This document shows positions 1 through 8,395 of a stretch of 23,067 nt of DNA, in pieces. Every line of letters begins with the position of its first letter. Position 1 is the first letter of the stretch. This DNA is from Mesostigma viride (lineage: Eukaryota; Streptophyta; Mesostigmatophyceae; Mesostigmatales; Mesostigmataceae): positions 1-23,067 of the forward strand of contig RPFO01000470.1 in the NCBI GenBank assembly GCA_009746045.1, given 5' to 3'. The notes beneath the pieces are model-generated. The model searched no databases. It had not been told where the DNA came from and saw only the letters and a program-made list of their open reading frames with translations. The translations under genes were made by a program, and so were the position numbers.

Positions 1-189
1 CGGAGGCACGCTAGATAGCTCCCCCTAGGGCAGCGTGCGGCTGCCTAGATAGATGTTGTAGTTAGAATGTTGTTAGATAGAAGTAGTATGTAGCCAATGT
101 AGATAGATTAGACCGGTAGGAATGTGTGCACCCATCCATCCATCCATCGGGGTTAATGCTCCGTGACTCCCCAACGGGAGCACGAGTCT
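1..189. other. Left host flank, no gene seen
   Basis: The stretch is low-complexity DNA with TAGATAGA-like repeats near 48-112 and four CATC/CCAT units near 131-148. I see no open frame worth calling. It ends at the AT-rich run in which the TIR starts. Confidence 0.6.
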
Positions 190-323
190 AATTAATTAAT
201 TAAGTAGCTTCCATCATCATTCCGTCATCATTCCGTCATCGCGACTAGGAGAAGTGCACCACCCTTATGCTGGCATCTGCCACCCCTATAGTGACCCTAT
301 AGTGACGCGGCCTAGGATGGGTC

Positions 324-357
324 TAACCCTAAACCCTAAACCCTAAAACCCTAAACC
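324..357. repeat. Telomere-like CCCTAAA run in left TIR
   Basis: About four CCCTAAA units (one with an extra A) lie in tandem and are mirrored in the right TIR. The unit is the TTTAGGG telomere repeat of plants, many green algae and some alveolates. The run is too short to be a telomere and, being in both TIRs, belongs to the virus. Confidence 0.75.
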
Positions 358-474
358 ACTTGCAAAAACATAAGTGCCCCCTGCCACCACTGCTCACCAA
401 GCTTGTGACATTAGTAGGCTGGCATCTGTCACCACCCCGGCAGTTGTGATGGTGTGTTGGGGGTGTGACAAGGA

Positions 475-956
475 TGGCGAAAAATTGCACGTACTTACTC
501 TTATATAAAGAACGCCCAATTTTTCGCCACCCTGCCACCCCTTGGCGCGGGTCATAGGAGGTGTTTGTCAAGGTGTGAGAGTGATGGCGAAAAATTGCAC
601 GTACTTACTCTTATATAAAGAACGCCCAATTTTTCGCCACCCTGCCACCCCTTGGCGCGGGTCATAGGAGGTGTTTGTCAAGGTGTGAGAGTGATGGCGA
701 AAAATTGCACGTACTTACTCTTATATAAAGAACGCCCAATTTTTCGCCACCCTGCCACCCCTTGGCGCGGGTCATAGGAGGTGTTTGTCAAGGTGTGAGA
801 GTGATGGCGAAAAATTGCACGTACTTACTCTTATATAAAGAACGCCCAATTTTTCGCCACCTTCCCCCCTGGCCGGCGCTGGGTGGCGTGGGTTGTTGGG
901 TGTGGCGAAAAATTGCACGTACTTACTCTTAAGAAAAGACGCCCAATTTTTCGCCA
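475..956. repeat. Five-copy hyphenated palindrome array in left TIR
   Basis: Copies lie at 475-529, 585-639, 695-749, 805-859 and 903-956. Each begins TGGCGAAAAATTG and ends with its exact complement CAATTTTTCGCCA, enclosing about 28 bp that contains ACGTACTTACTC and, in the first four, TTATATAA. The first four repeat every 110 bp, with a shared spacer containing CCTTGGCGCGGGTCATAGG. The fifth has a different spacer and a variant core. Such iterated palindromes are typical protein-binding or replication-origin arrays. The function here is inferred. Confidence 0.85.
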
Positions 957-1104
957 TGGCCTCGCAGGGTGAGGGAGCCGGCGAGGGCCGCGCGGCGGGG
1001 TGTGACCCGAACCGGATGGGCCTCCGATTTGCATGGGAAGCAGTTGTCGCTGGCAACGATGACTACATGCATGGCAGAAACGCGTTCCATTAAAAATATT
1101 AAAA

Positions 1105-4100
1105 TTACTTATCCGCTCCATGCAGGAAAGGAGCGATTTCATCCATCGACAGGCCAGACAACGACGTGATCGAATAATCCTTCTCATCGCCCCACCACGA
1201 GGGTTTATACCTATCAAGAAACGCATGCATGTCCGCCTTCGAAATTTCCAAGCAACCACCGCCACGGCTGTTGCCCTTTGACCCTTTGGCAGAAATTCCC
1301 AGAGTTGGGCTTAACAACCTGTTGACGAGCCCGCTACACTGTGCAAAAGACAACCTACCAGCCTCGCCTGCTCGCCGTTGGTATCCAAATGTTGAGCGCA
1401 TGAACCAGGCCTTGTCGGCAATTTCGCCGTCAATTCTATTCCCTAGTGCAATCGTCTCGTCGCGCGTCAACTTCATTGTGAGATTGGACGGATCAGCCGT
1501 CGTGATGAAGTCGATGATAGGCGTCCCTTCTAGTAGCTTGAGCGTAATGGCCAGAGACTGTGCTAGTCCAAAACGAGAATACGCCTTCAAATCAAACAAG
1601 GACTCTGACTTCTGCAGAATCAACAGATTGTCTCTGAAATGCTCCTTGGTTCCTAGTCCCGTCAACTTCGAATATTGCCGAACGCCAACGTACGCCTTCC
1701 TCCCCATCTCCTTGTCCAGAATTTGAGGGAGCTCGTCGTCGATGAGATCATACGGAATCTCATACAACCGATGAGTCAATTCGTACACCGCCTTCAGACG
1801 CATTTCGTACGGTGAAAGTGGAACCGTGCCGCCGATTCTCCCCTCTAGATCCTTGTACTCCTCCTCGCTCAGAAGCACCACCTCCCTGTCCTTGTCCGGA
1901 TCTTCTAGTACCGGAAGCGGGGGGGCGTCGATGTCCCCCAACTCCTCCACAGCCGACACCTCCACGCCGTAGTCCTCCGTCAGTATCTTGATGAGATTTC
2001 CCTTGTAGTGGGACCTCGACACCGCGAGATCTTGCTGGTTCCGGCAGAAGAGACGGAACTTGGGGCAATTTCTGTCATAGATACGCGACTTGTCCGCGCT
2101 CCAGTCGCAGACTACGTCGGCGTTGTCGAACAGCAGCTGGATGAGCGCAGTGTCCCCCGCGATCATGTTCTCGACGATCGTGCCGTAGTCCGTTGGGGGG
2201 CGGTTAATGAGCGAAGTATCGTCTCGGTAGAAGATTACCATCTCTCCCTTGACTAGATGGCGAACCCTAAAAATTTGCTGGAGGGTTGTCGTGTAGCTCG
2301 CGTAGTTATCCCCGTTGATGAACATCCCCACCATGCTGTCGAACGTGTGCTCCGTGTAGCTGACTCCAACCGTGATCGTTGGGCTGAAAATCAGAAAGTC
2401 AAGGTCAGCCCACGCAGCATTCGCACCAACCTCTAGATCCTCTTTGCTTGTCAGGCTAGTGTAAAGGCGACCACTCTTTTTCTGCTCCGTGATTTTTTTT
2501 AATACCTCATACGCCATGGCGGCCTCTTTTTTTCCAGACATTGGGCAGAAGATCCTCTCCCCCGCCTCTATCCTCCTCTGACACTCAGTAACAAACCTGT
2601 CCACGCAGACCTTTCGCCAGTTCTTTTCTGATGTCACATCCACCCATCGCAGAGTCCTGTTGGTAGGGCGCCTGAAGGTGTTGCAATCCACCTCCATAGT
2701 GTCCGCCGCGCGATAGGCCGCTATGAAATCGTATACCTTTCGAGTAACGGTAGCGTCTAATGCAATCACGACCTTGGACGTCTCAATTAGCCTGAGTTAC
2801 GTTAAATAGTGTCGGAACCTTTGCCCACTGAGGCAAATCGGGCCGGAACACTATTTTGCCCGGAATAACCACTTCCGAGCACCCAAGTTAATTCGGCCGA
2901 ATTAACTTGGGTGCTCGGAAGTGGTTATTCCGGGCAAAATAGTGTGACGGACCGGTTTGCCTCAGTGGGCAAAAGGTTCCAACACTATTTAACGTAACTA
3001 AAACCTGGCCTCGTGGAGGGGGGACGAAGAGCCCGAGACATCCGCCTAGGCCGCTGAGCACGCACCACTAAATGCGCCGGAGCTGCCCGGATTCGAACCC
3101 CTGACCTCCAAGGTGCACAGGTTTTAGTTACGTTAAATAGTGTCGGAACCTTTGCCCACTGAGGCAAATCGGGCCGGAACACTATTTTGCCCGGAATAAC
3201 CACTTCCGAGCACCCAAGTTAATTCGGCCGAATTAACTTGGGTGCTCGGAAGTGGTTATTCCGGGCAAAATAGTGTTCCGGCCCGATTTGCCTCAGGCGG
3301 CAAAAGGTTCCGGCACTATTTAACGTAACTAAAACCCGTGCACCTTGGAGGTCAGGGGTTCGAATCCTCACTGAGGCAGCTCCGGCGCATTTAGTGGTGC
3401 GTGCTCAGCGGCCTAGGCGGATGTCTCGGGCTCTTCGTCCCCCCTCCACGAGGCCAGGTTTTAGTTACGTTAAATAGTGCCGGAACCTTTTGCCGCCTGA
3501 GGCAAATCGGGCCGGAACACTATTTTGCCCGGAATAACCACTTCCGAGCACCCAAGTTAATTCGGCCGAATTAACTTGGGTGCTCGGAAGTGGTTATTCC
3601 GGGCAAAATAGTGTTCCGGCCCGATTTGCCTCAGGCGGCAAAAGGTTCCGGCACTATTTAACGTAACTGCCTGATGAACTTCCTCAACACCTCGCGCTTG
3701 TATTTCACGTGGCCCTGCGAAATCGCGGTGAGGGTGTTATATATTTCGTCTAGGATGAGGAGATCGAACGGTTGGTCTGTGACGCGCAAGATGCTGTTAA
3801 GAACGACCAGCACCCTGTCATCAGACATCATCCCCTTCTGACCGCTCAGGTAGTGACGGAAATTCGGGTCACTGGACAAGATATGGAACGCGTTGTCCTC
3901 CCATGCAATCGTCCTCCCGCGCTCGCCAAGAGACTTGTAGTTGCGATCCTCCTCCTTGGACAGGCTGATGTTAGCCACCATGCAGCACACGCGAATACCT
4001 GGATCCCTCCTCACCGCCTCGTTGACGAGTTCACGAATCCTCTCAGATTTACCTGTCCCGCAGTTGGACTGGACGAGGATGGTGCTCTTGTGCGGGCCTC

Positions 4101-5571
4101 TAAATAGCGCATCCCAGCTGAAAGGCCTGATTTTCTCGGACGAGTACGTGTGAGTGAACGGCACTTTGTCCGAGTCCGCGAGCTTCATCACGGGCGGGGA
4201 GATCTCGATGAATCGGTGCTGTGAGTCCTGGTGGCATCTGTACTGTACAGCGCCATTAGGGAGTAGCAGGTTATAAGGCCCGTTGTTGTCGTGTATCTTG
4301 AGGCAGATCCTGCATAACGGATCCACAGAGTCGACGGAGTACTTGACGAACGTTGCGACACCTCGATCGGATTCTTTACAGGTTGTGCGCATAAACTTGC
4401 ATCCAGGCGAAAACTTTTTCATTGCTTCGATGGATGGCGAGATGTCCAGGCCCTGAGGTGGTTGGATAGTCTTCCCATACCCTCGAAACACTGTATGGCT
4501 CGTTTCGGATAGTTCCGCATCATCGACATGGGGGAGCCGGGTCAGTCCCTCTTCGTTGAAGACAGTCACCAAATATTCGCCGACGTCGGAACTACCCCCT
4601 GGGACTGGGCGGAGGTACGCGTCCTCGCCGCTGTCTCCGCGCTTCTTCATCCCTATCATGCGAAAGGCCCGGTACCTCGAATAGATCATTCTATCGTAGC
4701 AAAACTTGATGTCGTGTTTAGGCGCCCAAACGCCAGTTGTTTTCTCCACAATCGGGTTCCCGTTCGCGTGCATGTCCTCCCAATCCTCTTTCGAGTGCTG
4801 GGACTTGACGAGTCTCTGGCACACCTCAGACTGATATCCTGAAGATAAATCCATCGCGCACTGAAGAAGAAACGACTGAAAAAGCTCTCCCATCTTGACA
4901 CGATCCTCCATTGTCGGGATGTAGATCGTCGGCACCGTGACATGAACAGAGTTCTTGAAAATGCCGCTCCTGACGCGATGGCCAATAAGGACCCGCATAT
5001 CTCGCTCTTCCTCGACATTTATCTCGTACACGTCGTTGAAGAACATGGATATGGCCGCTTTTGCGTACTTCTCCAGCTGGTAGTCGATGGGTTCTTCCGT
5101 TTCCCAGTCAAAATCGAAATATGGGACGACGCTCACGTCTGGGGATAGAATTTCTAGCAAATGCGGATCGCTTGTTGATAACTCCGCGTGGGTCTTGATC
5201 AAGTCCTCCCTGCACCCGAAAGCGGCATACATGTTCGTTTTTTTGTACGTGTTCAGCGCCATGATGTACTTCATCCCACGAGAGCGACCATACGCCTCCG
5301 AAGCGTCTTGGGGTTTTTCCTCTTCGTACGAGTACATCACCCCTGGCGTCCGAGCAAAGAAAGGCGTATCTTTCGACGCGAACCACAGAGGAACAAATTC
5401 CGCGGCGGTCGACATCTTAGAGGTTGTGTGAGCGCAAGAGTGTGGATTGTCGTGGGAGAGTCCGCCTTTATTCCCGTGGGAGATCTCCCACGAGGAATCG
5501 AATCGTGTCGGCTTGTCGGTTACGTCGTGTCGGGCGACCGTGTCGTCATGCAGGTTGAGGTTCGAGACCAT
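1105..5571 (-). CDS. Primase-superfamily 2 helicase, two exons split by an introner-like element
   Basis: Predicted to prime and unwind DNA for genome replication. Exon 1 is 3671-5571 and exon 2 is 1105-2791; joined they give 1195 residues. The N-terminal half is an archaeo-eukaryotic primase: acidic DFD motif (D153, D155), SVH motif (H210), an YSRYRAFR motif near 298-305, and a UL52-like zinc-binding segment (C420, C423, H427, C446). The helicase follows: Walker A GTGKS at 505-509, Walker B LDE at 607-609, then in exon 2 SPTITVGVSY at about 770-779 and the arginine-finger motif QQIFRVR at about 805-811, as in origin-binding-protein (herpes UL9-like) helicases. The frame is exact across the predicted GC-AG junction, and the element sits just after the Walker B region. 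M53 (5415) is an alternative start. The last 350 or so residues are unassigned. Confidence 0.85.
3079..3380. other. tRNA 3'-half-like (B-box) segments in element 1 spacers
   Basis: GGTTCGAATCC, a perfect RNA polymerase III B-box/T-arm consensus, occurs on the plus strand at 3357-3367 and on the minus strand at 3089-3099. On the plus strand it follows GGAGGTCAG, a typical tRNA variable-loop context, and is followed by CTGAGGCA, like an acceptor strand with discriminator base. The minus-strand copy lacks about 7 bp around the acceptor-like part. No complete tRNA cloverleaf could be closed by eye, so this is tRNA-derived or SINE-like sequence and not a tRNA gene. Confidence 0.6.
3126..3330. repeat. 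Central chimeric palindrome of element 1
   Basis: This 205-bp near-perfect palindrome has its centre at TTCGGCCGAA. Its left arm carries the CCCACTGAGG variant found in both arms of the palindrome at 2795-2999. Its right arm, read inverted, carries the CCGCCTGAGG variant found in both arms of the palindrome at 3463-3668. The two halves of the insertion are therefore slightly diverged copies joined head to head at this centre. Confidence 0.8.
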
Positions 5572-5745
5572 TCTGGAAGGTTGTATACCGTATGTTCAGA
5601 AAAAAAAAGTTTCGATTAAAGAATAACCCCTCGAACCTCGACCCTCGAGAAAAATGTTCCCATGGAACTTTTATATTCCCTGTATAATGCATGCAGTTTA
5701 GAATACCCTTTTCGACATTCATGAAAATTTCCCACGGGAAACTAT

Positions 5746-8395
5746 CTACTTTTTCCTCGCCCTCAGCCGACGTCCGCCAGTCTCGCCACCCTGCCTCTCG
5801 TAAACGGCTCCTGTCAGTACGTCATGGCCCATCATGTCGCCAGCCCATTTACGTTTCTTAAATGAAGCGCCCTTCAGGAAACGAGTGATGTATGCTTGTC
5901 GCGTGGCGTCGATGCCTCCGTAAATCCGGTTGTAACGGGCGCTGTAGAGCTCGTGTTTGATCGGAATGCCAGGCTCTGATTCGAAAAGGAATTTCTGTCC
6001 AGCCTTAGTTAAGTAATGCAATACGCATTACTTTTGCATACTTGCAAGTATGCAAAAGTAATGCGTATTGCATTACTTAACTAAAATTGGGCCGCGTGGG
6101 GAAATCCGGCGTTCCGCACACACCGCTCGTTACCGAGGTGACTCGATTAATTACGACTCGGCTATTCCCAGCCTCGCGCCGTAATTCCTATTTCGACTTG
6201 GCCTACCCGGCCTCCGCCAAACATAGAAATCCACAAATATTTCGACTCGGCCTCCCAGGCCTACCCGCCGCAAATATTTCCGTGCCTCCGAGAGGATTCG
6301 AACCCGGTACCCCAGGAGCGAACGCCAATCTTAGTTAAGTAATGCAATACGCATTACTTTTGCATACTTGCAAGTATGCAAAAGTAATGCGTATTGCATT
6401 ACTTAACTAAAATTGGGCCGCGTGGGGAAATCCGGCGTTCCGCACACACCGCTCGTTACCGAGGTGACTCGATTAATTACGACTCGGCTATTCCCAGCCT
6501 CGCGCCGTAATTCCTATTTCGACTTGGCCTACCCGGCCTCCGCCAAACATAGAAATCCACAAATATTTCGACTCGGCCTCCCAGGCCTACCCGCCGCAAA
6601 TATTTCCGTGCCTCCGAGAGGATTCGAACCCGGTACCCCAGGAGCGAACGCCAATCTTAGTTAAGTAATGCAATACGCATTACTTTTGCATACTTGTACA
6701 AGTATGCAAAAGTAATGCGTATTGCATTACTTAACTAAGATTGGCGTTCGCTCCTGGGGTACCGGGTTCGAATCCTCTCGGAGGCACGGAAATATTTGCG
6801 GCGGGTAGGCCTGGGAGGCCGAGTCGAAATATTTGTGGATTTCTATGTTTGGCGGAGGCCGGGTAGGCCAAGTCGAAATAGGAATTACGGCGCGAGGCTG
6901 GGAATAGCCGAGTCGTAATTAATCGAGTCACCTCGGTAACGAGCGGTGTGTGCGGAACGCCGGATTTCCCCACGCGGCCCAATTTTAGTTAAGTAATGCA
7001 ATACGCATTACTTTTGCATACTTGCAAGTATGCAAAAGTAATGCGTATTGCATTACTTAACTAAGATTGGCGTTCGCTCCTGGGGTACCGGGTTCGAATC
7101 CTCTCGGAGGCACGGAAATATTTGCGGCGGGTAGGCCTGGGAGGCCGAGTCGAAATATTTGTGGATTTCTATGTTTGGCGGAGGCCGGGTAGGCCAAGTC
7201 GAAATAGGAATTACGGCGCGAGGCTGGGAATAGCCGAGTCGTAATTAATCGAGTCACCTCGGTAACGAGCGGTGTGTGCGGAACGCCGGATTTCCCCACG
7301 CGGCCCAATTTTAGTTAAGTAATGCAATACGCATTACTTTTGCATACTTGCAAGTATGCAAAAGTAATGCGTATTGCATTACTTAACTGCCTTAGCACGG
7401 GCATCTAACGCTTTGATGAGCTTTCCGTACTTCTTCGGGATGACGACGTCATAAACTGGCATGCTGTGCTGCGTTTTGAAATTCTGGATGTAGAATCTCC
7501 TCTCGCTCGGGATGTAGCCGTTCTCGTGCGGTCCTAGCTCAGCGACCGAGTCGACGATGCGCATCTGGTCGTGATTGTAACGCGTCGGTGGTAGATCTTC
7601 ACCCGAGAGATAGATCAAGCCCATGAGCGCGGCGTCGGACGTGGGATCGGCTTCGTACTCTGCTTTGGCGATCTTCTGGAGCTGTTCGTACGTGTACCTC
7701 AGCGGCTTGTTCTCGGCACGGTCAAACCGTCTGTCCAGGTCACCAACCTTCAGCTCCCTGACGCGAGCAGTGTACGCGTCCGTAACGTGACTTGGGAGCC
7801 TCTTCTCGGGCGGCATCATTCGGTTCACGCCGTTGATGACCCCGAGGAGCTGCTTCTCATTCTCCCTCCAGGCGTCGTCCTTCGAGTGCTGGGTCTTGCG
7901 CTTGGGTTCTGATGTCTCGTGCACCACGCGAAGAACACGAGCTGTGTCGGCAAGGCAATCAACGGACTCGTACTGCGAGCACCCCAGTTTGTCGAGCAGG
8001 ACCCGCATCCTGCCAATGTATCCCAAAGCGGTCTTGCGAGTCGCCCCGCGCTCCTTCGATGGCCTGCCACGCTCGTGCTGCTCTGGTCGCGCTTCCGCTG
8101 CGGCGACGGCCTCGTCGAAGGTCCAGTACCGCCCTCCTCCAGCTCGCGCAGGCGATTCCTCGTGGTGCGGTGGCTCCGGCGAGGGTGGAGAGGTCGCCTG
8201 CAAGCCGATTTTTTCCGCACACTCGGGGTTATTTGCGATCCATCGATCACTGGGATTCCAGACGCCCTTCTTGACCTTGCTTTTCGCCGAGATGCAGTTC
8301 GTCTGGTCGCGGGCGATTGCTCGCCTCTTCGCCTGGGCCCGTCGCCATTGCTCGCGACGCTCCTCTACGGTCACCGTCATCTGATGACTGAACAT
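5746..8395 (-). CDS. Tyrosine recombinase (integrase), two exons split by an introner-like element
   Basis: Predicted integrase inserting the viral genome through a covalent 3'-phosphotyrosine. Exon 1 is 7391-8395 and exon 2 is 5746-6003; joined they give 420 residues. Candidate catalytic residues are R272 (PPTRYNH), K307 (NFKTQH), R370 in a DATR version of the HxxR box, H395 in MMGHD, and nucleophile Y403 in AVYER. The first Arg is in exon 1 and the second Arg box, His and Tyr are in exon 2, so an unspliced product would lack most of the active site. An AT-hook-like RGRP lies near 109-112, and the C-terminus is basic. A TATAAAAA box lies 23-31 bp upstream of the first ATG; M6 (8380) is an alternative start. 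The 5' end overlaps the upstream AT-hook gene in another frame. Confidence 0.85.
6002..7393 (-). mobile_element. Introner-like palindromic element 2 with 5-bp target duplication
   Basis: The element is 6007-7388 (1382 bp). Duplications at 6002-6006 and 7389-7393 read AAGGC on the gene strand. It has five palindromes of 76-78 bp (6007-6082, 6333-6408, 6659-6736, 6987-7062, 7313-7388) and four 250-bp spacers (6083-6332, 6409-6658, then inverted 6737-6986 and 7063-7312), so it is an inverted repeat centred near 6698 with a 326-bp period. Ends are AGTTAAGTAATGC and complement. Gene-strand boundaries read AAG|GCAGTT and AACTAAG|GC, giving a 1387-nt GC-AG intron (7390 down to 6004) that restores the recombinase frame at a codon boundary. 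No protein-coding capacity is seen. Confidence 0.88.
6083..7312. repeat. Four copies of a 250-bp spacer, two direct and two inverted
   Basis: Each copy encodes the same 83-codon open frame without a difference, so the copies appear identical. Each contains a B-box GGTTCGAATCC: minus strand at 6294-6304 and 6620-6630, plus strand at 6765-6775 and 7091-7101. It is preceded by CTGGGGTACC and followed by a CGGAGGCA acceptor-like tail. The rest is rich in repeated GGCCTxCCxGGCC and CGACT(C/T)GGC motifs of unknown meaning. The open frame is a by-product of the tRNA-like sequence and is not called as a gene. Confidence 0.75.

Larger units (their letters stand above)
190..1004. repeat. Left terminal inverted repeat (about 815 bp)
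   Basis: Read in reverse complement, this segment matches 20425-21241 with only a handful of differences seen by eye, from the AATTAATTAATTAAG start to the GC-rich inner end GGCGGGGTGTG. It contains, from the outside in: an AT-rich end, a duplicated ATTCCGTCATC motif, two tandem CCCTATAGTGA motifs, a telomere-like run and a five-copy palindrome array. Near-identity of the two TIRs suggests recent insertion or ongoing homogenisation. Open frames across it come from the repeats and are not called as genes. Confidence 0.95.
2790..3673 (-). mobile_element. Introner-like palindromic element 1 with 5-bp target duplication
   Basis: The element is 2795-3668 (874 bp). Duplicated flanks are at 2790-2794 and 3669-3673, CAGGC on the gene strand. 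Its order is palindrome 2795-2999, spacer 3000-3125, palindrome 3126-3330, inverted spacer 3331-3462, palindrome 3463-3668, so the whole is one large inverted repeat centred near 3228. Ends are AGTTACGTTAAATAGTG and complement. On the gene strand the boundaries read CAG|GCAGTT and AACTCAG|GC, giving an 879-nt GC-AG intron (3670 down to 2792) whose removal restores the helicase frame. It has no transposase or other open frame, so it would be non-autonomous. Confidence 0.88.

Noticed and set aside
475-956. CRISPR-like appearance of the regularly spaced repeats
   Set aside because: Repeat and spacer are both conserved from unit to unit, the arrays sit in viral inverted repeats, and there are no cas genes.
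329-1265. Open frames of 80-144 codons across the left TIR and their mirrors in the right TIR
   Set aside because: They follow the 110-bp repeat and the palindromes and have no protein-like composition; several run across the TIR edge.
3338-3380. A true tRNA gene
   Set aside because: Only the T-arm and an acceptor-like tail are convincing; no D-arm and anticodon arm could be folded into a standard cloverleaf by eye.
6087-7308. Four identical 83-codon open frames
   Set aside because: They lie in the repeated spacers, begin at a non-ATG codon and read through the reverse of a T-arm (the familiar GFEPGT string), so they are repeat by-products.
2795-7388. Group I or group II introns, inteins or homing endonuclease insertions
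   Set aside because: The insertions have no endonuclease or reverse transcriptase, contain stops in the gene frame, consist of palindromes, and have target duplications, which self-splicing introns do not make.
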